Source: Eustoma russellianum (taxonomy: Eukaryota > Streptophyta > Magnoliopsida > Gentianales > Gentianaceae). From it: a DNA stretch of 64,000 nucleotides. The translations under genes were made by a program, and so were the position numbers. Each line of letters opens with the position of its first letter. The stretch's first letter is position 1. Shown piece by piece: positions 47,300 through 59,437 of the stretch. The stretch is from the NCBI GenBank assembly GCA_036186865.1, contig AP025055.1, positions 21,913,848-21,977,847 of the forward strand, written 5' to 3'. The notes beneath the pieces are model-generated. The model was not told the origin of the DNA, did no database searches, and was given only the letters and a program-made list of their open reading frames with translations.

Positions 47300-49043
47300 G
47301 ATTCAGAAAACAATCTCAAAAGCCAATTAAAATATTGACAAGATGCAAATACTCTACTTTATGTTGACAATTGTTTAAAACAGCAATTTGGACTATTTCT
47401 CCTAAGGATTCAAGAAAATTCATAGAAGTCAAATTGTTGTTTTGGCTGAATGAAATCTACGGGGTTGTTTTAAGACAATCTCTCAATTTACTTTACAGCA
47501 TATGCAATTATCAATTGAAGTAAAGTGAAAGTAAAAGCACACAAACAAAATGTCAGCAAGGGTTTGCTTTAGAAATTTTCAATATTTCAAAACTACAATA
47601 CTTTGGGTTCTTTTTGGGCACTTTCTTTCTTTTGAGCTTTGCACAGGGATTTTCCCTTTTTGCAATGTTTAATTTTGGGCTTTTCCTCACTTTTCTTTCT
47701 TGTGCAATTCTCTCTTGTCTTGCCTCTTACTTGTTGACAAATATTGGCTTTTCTCTCATGTATTTCTCAATCAAGCTTAATTTTCTTTCTTTGGGGGGGG
47801 GTTTGCTTGATTGTTGTGAGACTACTCCTCACGGCCTACACGAGTCATTGCTCACGGCCTTCAATTGCACAAGGTTTGTTGTATTTGGAATTTGAAAGTT
47901 TCTCGTACACAACACGGCTAAACACTATGTAGTGAGAAATTAATTCACAATTACAACAAGTTCAAATTGAATATAGTGCAAGGTAAGTTCAGAAATTAAT
48001 CTAAAACAACAATTGGATAGCTCTTTAACAGTGTGGGGCTTAAACAATTCCTAACTTCCAGAATGTATCTAAGTCCAACAAGTTGTTTGAAACAATTGAA
48101 ATCAACAAAAAGATAAAGCTATTAGCATTCACCAAGATTTCAAATGAGCTTTAAAGAGTTGTTCTAAACACACGGTTTTGGGCAATTTGTCCTTTTTTTC
48201 TTTTTCTGTTTTTGATGCAAATGATCTAACTAATCTTAAAATAGCTAAATGCAACTTAGTTGTATCTAAATGCAATTATAAGGGCTGATTACTCTAACAA
48301 CTAATGGAAATCAGTTTTGATGCAAACTAGCTAACTTGTTTTTGTATTGGTTTTCGTTTGTATGATGCAATCAGTTTCTAAGCTAGATGATACTAGATGC
48401 AAGTGTTTATGTATTCAACACAACAAACGTGTATCAACTAAAGACTATGCAGCATACATAGCTAACTAAAACTACCCTTTTTTGTTCTTAGTTTTCGGAT
48501 TTGCTTGTGCTAAACTAAACAACCAACAAAACCTTTAATCTATGTGGCAAGCTACTCTAACTAAGCTAAATAAGGCAGCAAATAAAACGTCTAAAACAGA
48601 TTGCACACAACTACTAAAACAAAATTTTAACAACTTGATTACAAACTAAACTATCAACTAATCTATTTTTGTGTTCAAGTTTTCTGTTTTAAGGAATCAC
48701 TAAACTACCGTTTAAACTTCTAGATTAGGACCTAATGAACATTGTCTAAGCTAGATTGAACTAGAACAACAAGTTTCACACACGGTTTTAATCTAAACTA
48801 CACAAAGGGATTCTAACAACACTTAGGTCTAGTCTAAGTTCTTTTTGTGGTGTTTTCGGTTTTGCTACTTAAACTAACTTACCAAACTATTGTAAACTAT
48901 CTAATAAACACTTTAAAACATAAAGTAACTATCTAAACTAACAGATTCTATAGGGACATAAAAACAGTTTACTACACGGTTTGGGCAGCATCATATATAT
49001 GCAAGTTTAAACAATGTAAACATGAATAGAAGACTAACCAACG
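47300..49043 (-). other. Untranslated leader of element F
   Basis: Family-2 leader of about 1.74 kb, aligning along its length with those of K and G. It contains a G homopolymer near 47795 that varies between copies. No supported gene. Confidence 0.75.
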
Positions 49044-49054
49044 CTCTGATACCA
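49044..49054 (-). promoter_or_regulatory. Primer-binding site of element F
   Basis: Minus strand TGGTATCAGAG (then CG) two bases after the LTR end GGCTCATCA. Confidence 0.9.
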
Positions 49055-49056
49055 AT

Positions 49057-49798
49057 TGATGAGCCAAATGAAAGCTAGAAAATGTTTCCAAGACTTTGTC
49101 CTCTATTCCAAATTGATTTGAACCTCAGCTACGGCAAAGAACATCACAATGACACCCCTTGAACTGTAACTGTTTGCTTTTGGCTCAATTTACACCAACA
49201 CCTCTTCCTCCTTGGCATTCCAACACATCTAAAACCTCATTGAGACCCTAAGATGCTGTAAACCAAAAATGAAGTAAATACTAACAAGTTCTAGGCTATG
49301 AACTTGGAAGAAAACTGTTAGTGGTCTTAAACTTCAACTAGAAAAGTTGAGAATTCCTTAAAGGAAATTTTGATTGAAATATGTTTGAATTGTGGTTGTT
49401 TTTACATTCTGATTCCTATGCTACTTATAACCTACGAAAATTACAAGAGTACAAGGTTTAAAGTACAAAGTACAAGTCTAAAAATAAGATGCTTGCTTTT
49501 GAACAATTTTTGGTTCCAAGAAGCTGGTTGCTTTTGCCGTTTCTTCCTTGCTAGTTTCAGCCAAAGTTTTGATTGGATATTGCATTGAGCAGCTTTGTTT
49601 GAACTTCCTTTGATTGGTTGTAGTTTAGGCTTCGAATATTCAAACCAATTAGGCCTTAAACCAGCCGTCCTCTTCAAAGGAGCTGATTGGATGAATCTTT
49701 GTGCAGCTTGCTTGGTTGTCTCCTTGCTTGTTTTTGATTGGTTTAAAGATTTGCAAGACTTCTTCCAATTGGTTCATGAAATGAGCAGCTTGTCCATC
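49057..49798 (-). repeat. 5' LTR of element F, inner part
   Basis: From the PBS side up to the target site CCATC (49794-49798) of element D. The rest of this LTR is at 54933-55343. Confidence 0.9.
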
Positions 49799-51013
49799 TG
49801 ATGAGCCAAACGAAGGCTAGATAAACGTTCCAAGGACTTTGTCTCCTATTCAAAATTGATTTGAACCTCAGCTATGGCAAAGAACATCACAATGACACCC
49901 CTTGAACTATAACCGTTTGTTCTTGGCTCAATTTATACCAACACCTCTTCCTCTTTGGTATTCCAACACATCTAAAACCTCATTGAGACCCTAAGATGCT
50001 GTAAACCAAAAATGAAGTAAATACTTAGCAAGTTCTAGGCTATGAACTTGAAAGAAACCGTTAGTGGTCTTAAACTTCAACTATAAAAGTTGAGAATTCC
50101 TTAAAGGAAATTTTGATTGAACTATGTTTAAATTGTGGTGTTTTTACATTCAGGTTCCTATGCTATTCAAAACAAACGAAAATTACATGTGTACAAGGTT
50201 TAAATTACTAAGTACAAGTCTAGAAATAACATGCTTGCTTGGTAACTTGTTTGAACAACTTTAGTTCCTAGAAAGCTGGTTCCCTTTGTCGTGCTTCCAT
50301 GCTTGTCTTTGATCAATTTTGATTGGATAATTCTTTGAGCAACTTGGTTTGAATTGCCTTTGATTGGTTGCAAGTTTGACTTTGAATCTTCAAACCATCT
50401 TGCGTGGTCTAGCCTTCAAACACATCAATTTGATTGGATCAATTGTTGTGCAGCTTGCTTACTTGTCTTCAACTTGATTGTGATTGGTTTGAACATTTGC
50501 AAGACTTCTCCTTATTGGTTAAAGCTTTGAGCAGCTTGTCTTGCTCACTATTTGCGTGGAGGACAATGTCTTGAGTTGGACATGAGTGCTTGTCACTTCC
50601 TTGCTTTGTAAGCTACTTGCTTATCACCTCCTTGCTTGTAAGCTACTTGTTTGTCTCCTCCTTGCTTGAACAAAAATTCAGGTTCTAATTGCATTTTCAA
50701 GCTAAGTACGTGTACCTGAAAGACAAGGCAATAATACAACACAAACTATCCTAAAATAAGGTTAACTAACCAACAATATTAAAAAGAACATCTAAAGATA
50801 TGTACATGCTTTTGATACAACTAGATCATAGCTTGTATCATATAAACCCAATGGACATCATCTCTGCTTGGTACATCCTCTTCATGCATGTAAAGAAATG
50901 ATTCAACACAATACAACAACTTCTCAGCCATACTCCTTGTTATGGGACCTGTGCGGGGCAGTGAGGTGTCATCATCAGTGTTTGTATCCACAAGGTTAGG
51001 CTGTAGCTCATCA
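49799..51013 (-). repeat. 3' LTR of element D (1215 bp)
   Basis: Minus strand TGATGAGCTACAG at 51013 to GGCTCATCA at 49799; carries the pol stop at 50821. Confidence 0.92.
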
Positions 51014-53710
51014 TTCCCTCCCACTTGAGAAGGATTCGTCCTCGAATCTGAATCAATACTAAATGGAGAAAGGTCAGCAACATTAAAAGTTTTAGAGATA
51101 GGACCATACCTTTCTTCAGGAAGATCGAGAACATAGGCATTATCACCAAGCCGTTTCAACACTTTGAACGGTCCATCGCCTCTTGGCTTCAACTTTGAGT
51201 CCCTTTCCTTAGGGAATCTTTCTTTCCTCAAGTGTAACCAAACAAGATCTCCAGGCTCAAATATAACAACTTTACGATTCCTGTTGGCTCTATTGGCATA
51301 CACTTTATTCTTAGCTTCAAGTTGTGACTTAACCTTTTCATGCAATTCTTTCACAAGTTTTGCTTTTCGTTCACCATCTAAACTAACACGTTCATGAACA
51401 GGTATGGGAACAAGATCAAGCGGGGACAAAGGGTTAAAGCCATAAACAACTTCAAAAGGAGAATGCAATGTTCCACTATGAACAACTCTATTATATGCAA
51501 ACTCAATATAAGCTAAGCAGTCTTCCCAATTCTTTAAATTCTTTTGAATGACAACACGTAACAGTTGAGACAAAGTTCTATTAACAACTTCAGTTTGACC
51601 ATCGGTTTGTGGGTGAGCAGTTGTAGAAAATAACAATTTAGTACCAAGTTTACTCCACAAAACACGCCAGAAATGACTTAAAAACTTTGTATCTCTATCA
51701 CTAACAATTGTACGTGGCATGCCATGCAATCTAACAATCTCCTTAAAGAACAAATCAGCAATATGATTAGCATCATCAACTTTCTTACATGCAATGAAAT
51801 GTGCCATTTTGGAAAATCTATCAACAACAACAAAGATGCTATCTTTACCAGTTTTGGATCGAGGCAATCCTAATACAAAGTCCATAGAAAGATCAGTCCA
51901 AGGTGAGCTAGGAACAGATAAGGGAGTGTACAATCCATGTGGTTGTGTTCTAGATTTTGCTTGTTTGCAAGTAATACATTGGTCACATACCTTATCAACA
52001 TGTGCTTTCATATGCGGCCAGAAGAAATGCTCCTTAAGTGTTTCCAAAGTTTTTAACGAGCCAAAATGACCCATTAAACCTCCTCCATGAGCTTCTTTTA
52101 TCAACTCTCTTAATGAACACATTGGTACACATAACTTATGTTCTTTAAACAAATAACCATCATGCAAGTAATATTTAGAAAAAGGTGAATCAATGCATGC
52201 TTGATAGATAGAAGTAAAGTCATGATCAGAATGATACATCTCTTTGATAGACTCAAAACCAAACACGTTACATGAAAGAGTAGTAATCAAAGTATAGCGA
52301 CGAGATAATGCATCAGCAACAACATTTTCTTTTCCTTGCTTATACTTGATCACATAAGGGAATTGTTCAATGAATTCAACCCATTTGGCATGTCTTTTGT
52401 TCAATTTTCCTTGACCTTTTAGATACTTAAGGCTTTCATGATCAGTATGAATCACAAATTCCTTAGGTTGCAGATAATGTTGCCAAGTTTGTAAAGAATG
52501 AACAAGGGCATACAATTCTTTATCATAGGTTGAATAATTTATGGAAGCTCCTTTCAATTTCTCACTAAAGTAGGCAACAGGTTTGTTACCTTGATGCAAT
52601 ACAGCTCCAATGCCAACTCCACTGGCATCACATTCAACTTCAAACATTTCATCAAAGTTGGGCAATCTCAGGATAGGTGCAGAAGTTAGACGTTTCTTAA
52701 GTTCCTCAAAGGCTTGTTGTTGTGATTCTCCCCATTCAAAACTTACATCTTTCTTTACTAACTCATTCAAGGGTGCAACTATGGTAGAGAAATCCTTCAC
52801 AAAACGTCTATAGAAGCTAGCTAATCCATGAAAAATCCTAATATCTCCAGCAGACTTAGGGGTTTGCCACTCAGTTATGGATTTAACATTCTCTTAGTCC
52901 ATTTCAATTCCTTCAGCACTAATCACAAATCCTAAGAATGTAACCTTCTCCAGACAGAAAGAACACTTCTTGAAATTAGCATACAACTTTTCTTTCTGTA
53001 AGGTGACAAAAACAGCTCTAAGATGGATCAGATGTTCACTTAGGGTTTTGGAGTAGATAAGAATGTCATCAAAGTAAACTACAACAAATTTCCCTATGAA
53101 TTTCCTTAAGACCTCATTCATTAACCTCATGAAATTACTGGGGGCGTTGGTTAAACCAAAGGGCATAACTAACCATTCGTACAATCCAAATTTAGTCTTA
53201 AAGGCAGTTTTCCATTCATCACCTTCCCTAATTCTCACTTGGAAATAACCTTGTTTAAGATCTACTTTGCTAAAACATCTAGACCTATGCAACATATCCA
53301 ACATGTCATCCAACCTAGGAATAGGGTATCTATATTTCACAGTGATCTTATTGATGGCTCTGCAATCAGTACACATTCTCCAAGTTCCATCTTTCTTAGG
53401 GACAATGATAACAGGAACAGCACAAGGACTCATACTCTCTTTTACTTTACCTTGGGTCAATAATTCCTCAACCTGTTTTTGGATTTCCTTAGTTTCCTCT
53501 GGATTGGCTCTATAGGCAGGTCTGTTTGGTAGAACAGCTCATGGAACGAAATCTATTTTATGCTCAATGCCTCTTAGAGGTGGTAAACCTGGGGGATCTC
53601 CTTCAGGAAACAAGCTAGAAAATTCTTGAAGTAAAGATGCAACTTCACTGGGTAAAGTAGATGGTATTTCAGATGAAGAGAACAGAGTTTCTTTGTAAAG
53701 CAAGAAACGT
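50821..53710 (-). pseudogene. Element D pol remnant
   Basis: One frame from about ERFLLYKETLF through RT (YFDDILIYS), RNase H, integrase and the LTR-encoded tail. Stops at 53539-53541 (GGA to TGA) and 52894-52896 (CAA to TAA) break it. One codon is missing in LRELIKEAHG. The integrase core (MDFVLGLPRS, SDRDTKF, TDGQTEVVNR) is intact in a 659-codon open stretch. With no gag, protease or complete PBS this copy cannot move alone. Confidence 0.9.
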
Positions 53711-53716
53711 TCCAAT

Positions 53717-54932
53717 TGATGAGCCAAACGAAGGCTAGATAAACGTTCCAAGGACTTTGTCTCCTATTCCAAATTGATTTGAACCTCAGCTATGGCAAAG
53801 AACATCACAATGACACCCCTTGAACTGTAACCGTTTGTTCTTGGCTCAATTTATACCAACACCTCTTCCTCTTTGGTATTCCAACACATCTAAAACCTCA
53901 TTGAGACCCTAAGGTGCTGTAAACCAAAAATGAAGTAAATACTTAGCAAGTTCTAGGCTATGAACTTGAAAGAAACCGTTAGTGGTCTTAAACTTCAACT
54001 AGAAAAGTTGAGAATTCCTTAAAGGAAATTTTGATTGAAATATGTTTGAATTGTGGTGTTTTTACATTCAGGTTCCTATGCTATTTAAAAAAAACAAAAA
54101 TTACATGTGTACAAGGTTTAAATTACTAAGTACAAGTCTAGAAATAACATGCTTGCTTGGTAACTTGTTTGAACAACTTTAGTTCCTAGAAAGCTGGTTC
54201 CCTTTGCCGTGCTTCCATGCTTGTCTTTGATCAATTTTGATTGGATAATTCTTTGAGCAACTTGGTTTGAATTGCCTTTGATTGGTTGCAAGTTTGACTT
54301 TGAATCTTCAAACCATCTTGCGTGGTCTAGCCTTCAAACACATCAATTTGATTGGATCAATTGTTGTGCTGCTTGCTTACTTGTCTTCAACTTGATTGTG
54401 ATTGGTTTGAACATTTGCAAGACTTCTCCTTATTGGTTAAAGCTTTGAGCAGCTTGTCTTGCTCACTATTTGCGTGGAGGATAATGTCTTGAGTTTGACA
54501 TGAGTGCTTGTCACCTCCTTGCTTGTAAGCTACTTGCTTATCACCTCCTTGCTTGTAAGCTACTTGTTTGTCTCCTCCTTGCTTGAACAAAAATTCAGGT
54601 TCTAATTGCATTTTCAAGCTAAGTATGTGTACCTGAAAGACAAGGCAATAATACAACACAAACTATCCTAAAACAAGGTTAACCAACCAACAATATTAAA
54701 AGAACAACTAAAGATATGTACAACATGCTTTTGATACAACTAGATCAAAGCTTGTATCATATAAACCCAATGGACATCATCTCTGCTTGGTTCATCCTCT
54801 TCATGCATGTAAAGAAATGATTAAACACAATACAACAACTTCTCAGCCATACTCCTTGTTATGGGACCTGTGCGGGGCAGTGAGGTGTCATCATCAGTGT
54901 TTGTATCCACAAGGTTAGGCTGTAGCTCATCA
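53717..54932 (-). repeat. 5' LTR of element D (1216 bp)
   Basis: Minus strand from TGATGAGCTACAG at 54932 to GGCTCATCA at 53717, followed by ATTGG and then the deletion junction. Confidence 0.92.
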
Positions 54933-55343
54933 CCATCCATTCCAACGTGAAGAAGAATTCAGATTTGACATGGGTGCTTGTCACCACCTTGCTTGAACAA
55001 AATTCAGGTTCTCATTGCATTTTCAAGCTAAGTACGTGTACCTGAAAGACAAGGCAATAATACAACACAAACTATCCTAGAACAAGGTTAACCAACCAAC
55101 AATATTAAAAAAGAACAACTAAAGATATGTACAACATGCTTTTGATACAACTAGATCAAAGCTTGTATCATATAAACCCAATGGACATCATCTTTGCTTG
55201 GTTCATCCTCTTCATGCCTATAAAGAAATGATTCAACACAATGTAACAACTTCTTAGCCATACTCCTTGTTATGGGACCTGTGCGGGGCAGTGAGGTGTC
55301 ATCATCAGTGTTTGTATCCACAAGGTTAGGCTGTAGCTCATCA
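54933..55343 (-). repeat. 5' LTR of element F, outer part
   Basis: Begins (minus) TGATGAGCTACAG at 55343, cutting into G's gag, and runs to D's insertion site. The joined length with 49057-49798 is about 1.15 kb, normal for the family. Confidence 0.9.
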
Positions 55344-55810
55344 CCTTGGAAGGAGGGTATTGTCAGTTTAGTAGTAATGAACTCTTCTTCAAGATGTTCA
55401 TCTCTATCAGGCTGACGTTCATCATACCGTTCTTCCGGGTAGTGTTCTTCATTGTACTCAAGGAGATATTCAAATCTATCCTCAAAAGAAATGTTCCTAC
55501 GACCACCATTACTACCTCGACCTCTACCTCTACCTCTAAGTGATGTGACTTTTCTACGTTCAACATGAGACTCATTACCATAAGAGGTGCCTTCTTGAAA
55601 AGGTATACTAGGTTCCTTTTGATCTGAGGTTGGCTTTTCTACTTTGCTTATCCTCTGTTTGTTATCCTCTATGTCACTTCTCATTAAACCAAACCGATTA
55701 ACAAGGAAAGTGAGTGTTTGCTGTATATTCTCTAGGGTAACAGGGACTGGGGATGGGACAGGAGTAGATGGGGACGGGGATGGTGCATTATCTTTCTGTT
55801 GAGGGCCCAT
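55344..55810 (-). pseudogene. Element G gag, N-terminal 155 codons
   Basis: Starts MGPQQKDNAP at 55810 and is nearly identical to F gag up to KLTIPSFQG, where F's 5' LTR begins. The frame runs on by chance into the LTR pol-tail, making a 219-codon hybrid ORF (stop at 55151). The rest of G's gag-pol is absent from the window. Confidence 0.9.
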
Positions 55811-57578
55811 GATTCAGAAAACAATCTCAAAAGCCAATTAAAATATTGACAAGATGCAAATACTCTACTTTATGTTGACAATTGTTCAAAACAGCAATTT
55901 GGACTATTTCTCCTAAGGATTCAAGAAAATCACAGAAGTCAAATTGTTGTTCTGGCTGAATGAAATCTACGCGGTTGTTTAAGACAATCCCTCAATTTAC
56001 TTTACAGCGTATGCAATTATCAATTGAAGTAAATTGAAAGTAAAAGCACACAAACAAAGTGTCAGCAAGGGTTTGCTTTAGAAACTTTCAATATTTCAAA
56101 ACTACAACACTTTGGTTCTTTTGGGCACTTTCTTTCTTTTGAGCTTTGCGCAGGAATTTCCCTTTTGCAATGTTCAACTTTGGGCTTTTCCTCACTTTCT
56201 TTCTTGTGCAATTGTCTCTTGTCTTGCCTCTTACTTGTTGACAAATATTGGCTTTTCTCTCGTGTATTTCTCAATCAAGCTTAATTTTCTTTCTTTGGGG
56301 GGGTTTGCTTGATTGTTGTGAGACTACTCCTCACGGCCTACATGAGTCATTGCTCACGGCCTTCAATTGCACAAGGTTTGTTGTATTTGGAATTTGAAAG
56401 TTTCTCGTACACAACACGGCTAAACACTATGTAGTGAGAAATCAATTCACAATTACAACAAGTTCAAATTGATTATAGTGCAAGGTAAGTTCAGAAATTG
56501 ATCTAAAACAACAATTGGATAGCTCTTTAACAGTGTGGGGCTTAAACAATTCCTAACTTCCAGAATGTATCTAAGTCCAACAAGTTGTTTGAAACAATTG
56601 AAATCAACAAAAAGATAAAGCTATTAGCATTCACCAAGATTTCAAATGAGCTTTAAAGAGTTGTTCTAAACACACGGTTTTGGGCAATTTGTCCTTTTTT
56701 CTTTTTCTATTTTTGTTGCAAATGATCTAACTAATCTTAAGATAGCTAAATGCAACTTAGTTGTTTCTAAATGAATTTATAAGGGCTGATTACTATAACA
56801 CTAATGGAAATCAGTTTTGATGCAAACTAACTAACTTGTTTTGTTTTGTTTTTAAGTTATTAATTCTACTTGTTTTTGTTTTGGTTTTCGTTTGTATGAG
56901 GCAATCAGTTTCTAAGCTAGATGATACTAGATGCAAGTGTTTATGTATTCAACACAACAAACGTGTATCAACTAGAGACTAGGCAGCATACATAGCTAAC
57001 TAAAATTACCCTTTTTTGTTCTTAGTTTTCGGATTTGCTTGTGCTAAACTAAACAACCAACTAAACCTTTTAACTATGTTGTAAACTAGTCTAACCAAGC
57101 TAAATAAGTCAGCAACTACAACGCCTAAACAGTTTGCACACAACCACTAAAAACAGAATTTAACAACTTGATTACAACTAAACTATCAACTAATCTATTT
57201 TTGTGTTCAAGGTTTTCTGTTTTAAGGACTTATCTATACTACCATTTAAACTTCTAGATTAGGGTCTAATGAACATTACCTAAGCTAGATTGAACAAGCA
57301 CAACAAGTTACACACGGTTCTTAACCTAAACTACACAATCAGATTCTAACACACTTAAGTCTAGTCTAAGTTCTTTTTGTGGTGTTTTGGTTTTTGCTAC
57401 TATAAACTAAGTTACCAAACTATTGTAAACTATCTAATAAACACTTCAAAACATAAACTAACAACCTAAACTAACAGGCTCTAAACGGACATAAAAAAAC
57501 AGTTCACTACACGATTTGGGCAGCATCATTCATATGCAAGTTTAAACAATGTAAACATGAATAGAAGACTAACCAAAT
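55811..57578 (-). other. Untranslated leader of element G
   Basis: Aligns with the F and K leaders; nothing coding supported. A short extra TTGTTTTTAAG-type segment near 56840-56880 is not in F or K but resembles element I's leader. Confidence 0.7.
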
Positions 57579-57589
57579 CTCTGATACCA
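57579..57589 (-). promoter_or_regulatory. Primer-binding site of element G
   Basis: Minus strand TGGTATCAGAG two bases after the LTR end GGCTCATCA. Confidence 0.9.
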
Positions 57590-57591
57590 AT

Positions 57592-58767
57592 TGATGAGCC
57601 AAATAAAGGCTAGAAAACGTTTCCAAGACTTTGTCTTCTACTCCAAATTGATTTGAACCTCGGCTATGGCAAAGAACATCACAATGACACCCCTTGAACT
57701 GTAACTGTTTGTTCTTGGCTCAATTCATGCCAACACCTCTTCCTCTTTGGCATTCCAACACATCTAAAACCTCATTGAGACCCTAAGATGCTGTAAACCA
57801 AAAATGAAGTAAATACTTAGCAAGTTCTAGGCTATGAACTTGAAAGAAACCGTTAATGGTCTTAAACTTCAACTAGAAAAGTTGAGAATTCCTTAAAGGA
57901 AATTTTGATTGAAATATGTTTGAATTGTGGTGTTTTTACATTCAGGTTCCTATGCTACTTATAACAAACGAAAAATACATGTGTACAAGGTTTAAAGTAC
58001 AAAGTACAAGACTAAAAATAAGATGCTTGCTTTTGAACAATTTTTGGTTCAAAGAAGCTGGTTGCTTTGCCGTGTATTCCTTGCTAGTTTTCAGCCAAAG
58101 TTTTGATTGGATAATACATTGAGCAGCTTGATTTGGATTGCCTTTGATTGGTTGTAAGTTAGGCTTTGAATTTTCAAACCAATTAGCCATAAACCAGTCG
58201 TCCTTCTTCAAAGAGTTTGATTGGATCATTTGTTGTGCAGCTTGCTTGCTTTTCTTCAACTTTGTTTTGATTGGTTTGAACATTTGCAAGACTTCTTCCA
58301 ATTGGTTCATGATTTGAGCAGCTTGTACATCCTTGTTTGCGTGGAGAAGAATTTAGATTTTGACATGGGTGCTTGTCACCTCCTTGCTTGTAAGCTACTT
58401 GCTTATCTCCTCCTTGCTTGAACAAAAATTCAGGTTCTAATTGCATTTTCAAGCTAAGTACGTGTACCTGAAAGACAAGGCAATAATACAACACAAACTA
58501 TCCTAAAACAAGGTTAACCAACCAACAATATTAAAAAGAACAACTAAAGATATGTACAACATGCTTTTGATACAACTAGAGCAAAGCTTGTATCATATAA
58601 ACCCAATGGACATCATCTTTGCTTGGTTCATCCTCTTCATGCCTATAAAGAAATGATTCAACATAATGTAACAACTTCTTAGCCATACTCCTTGTTATGG
58701 GCCTGTGCGGGGCAGTGAGGTGTCATCATCAGTGTTTGTATCCACAAGGTTAGGCTGTAGCTCATCA
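57592..58767 (-). repeat. 5' LTR of element G (1176 bp)
   Basis: Minus strand TGATGAGCTACAG at 58767 to GGCTCATCA at 57592. The outer flank is LINE ORF1 sequence beginning ACCAG, compared with ACCGG at the other border of the composite. Confidence 0.92.
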
Positions 58768-59174
58768 ACCAGTTTTTGCGACGGAGCTTCTACAGTATCA
58801 TCTTTAGGTTGCCTCGATAACAAATTGATTGGATCCGAAGGGAGAGCAGTTGGACCTGTAGGTGGCTTCTTTTTTGGAGTCCACGTTGTTGCAGGCGGGG
58901 GTGGCGGGACAATTGGTGCCGGTGCCGAATGGCAACTGCCTGTAGCATGTCCAAGTCTATGGCAAATGGTACAAAACATAGGTAAATCCTCATAAACTAC
59001 CTGTTGTAAAAGCATTCGCTGTCTCGGTGCAAATAAACGTTTTTGGTAATTCATGTGACACATCCACTTCATCACACATGCGTGCCACAGATGGTCGCAG
59101 CCCATCAACAGTGGCAATATCCAACTTAATGGGAGTGCCGATTGGCCTAACAATTTCAAAGAGAGAAGACTTAT
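58768..59174 (-). pseudogene. LINE ORF1 fragment with zinc knuckle
   Basis: The minus strand reads ...GLRPSVARMCDEVDVSHELPK..., then after a frameshift VVYEDLPMFCTICHRLGHATGSC. The latter is the CX2CX4HX4C knuckle of plant LINE ORF1 (DUF4283/zf-CCHC_4 type), followed by a Pro-rich region. Together with 26203-26588 and 22778-26206 it forms one LINE split by the composite. The 5' side is cut by a family-1 LTR at 59175. Confidence 0.8.
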
Positions 59175-59437
59175 TGATGAGAATCAAGGGTCTGATGAGG
59201 ATCAAGGATCCCATCAAGAGGTCAAGGGCCCTATGACAAAAAACAGGGCAAGAGAACTTTGTCATCAAGTTGGAACCTTCTTGTATAAGCATGTTCAAGA
59301 TGAACCTAAGGTTCCATGGGTTCTTTTCATTGAACCCACCCTTTGAGCATTATGAGTGTGCGTGTGTTCCTTACTTTGAATTTTGTCTTGTTTTCTTGTA
59401 ATCTTTGTTTTATGTGTTTGCTATGTAGGTAAATTAC
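59175..59437 (+). repeat. 5' 263 bp of a family-1 LTR
   Basis: Starts TGATGAGAATC and encodes the pol tail (...GPMTKNRARELCHQVG... WVLFIEPTL, stop near 59343), then stops at 59437 where the TRIM begins. The wording is closest to E's outer LTR part (FIEPTL), so both belong to one subfamily. Confidence 0.82.

Larger units (their letters stand above)
49799..54932 (-). mobile_element. Element D: internally deleted family-2 retrotransposon
   Basis: Inserted in F's 5' LTR with a perfect target duplication CCATC (49794-49798 and 54933-54937). LTRs are 1215 and 1216 bp and very similar. The leader, gag and most of the protease region are missing: the sequence passes from LTR end plus ATTGG, the first bases of the PBS region, straight into the linker before RT. 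Confidence 0.93.
26589..58767 (-). mobile_element. Nested family-2 composite (G plus F, with D, B and I inside) in a LINE
   Basis: The outer borders are family-2 LTR ends TGATGAGCC at 26589 and CTCATCA at 58767, both against the same LINE. Flanking pentamers are ACCGG and ACCAG, a probable target duplication with one change. From right to left (minus-strand 5' to 3'): G 5' LTR, leader, partial gag; F 5' LTR (holding D), leader, gag (holding B, which holds I), pol, shared 3' LTR. Confidence 0.85.
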
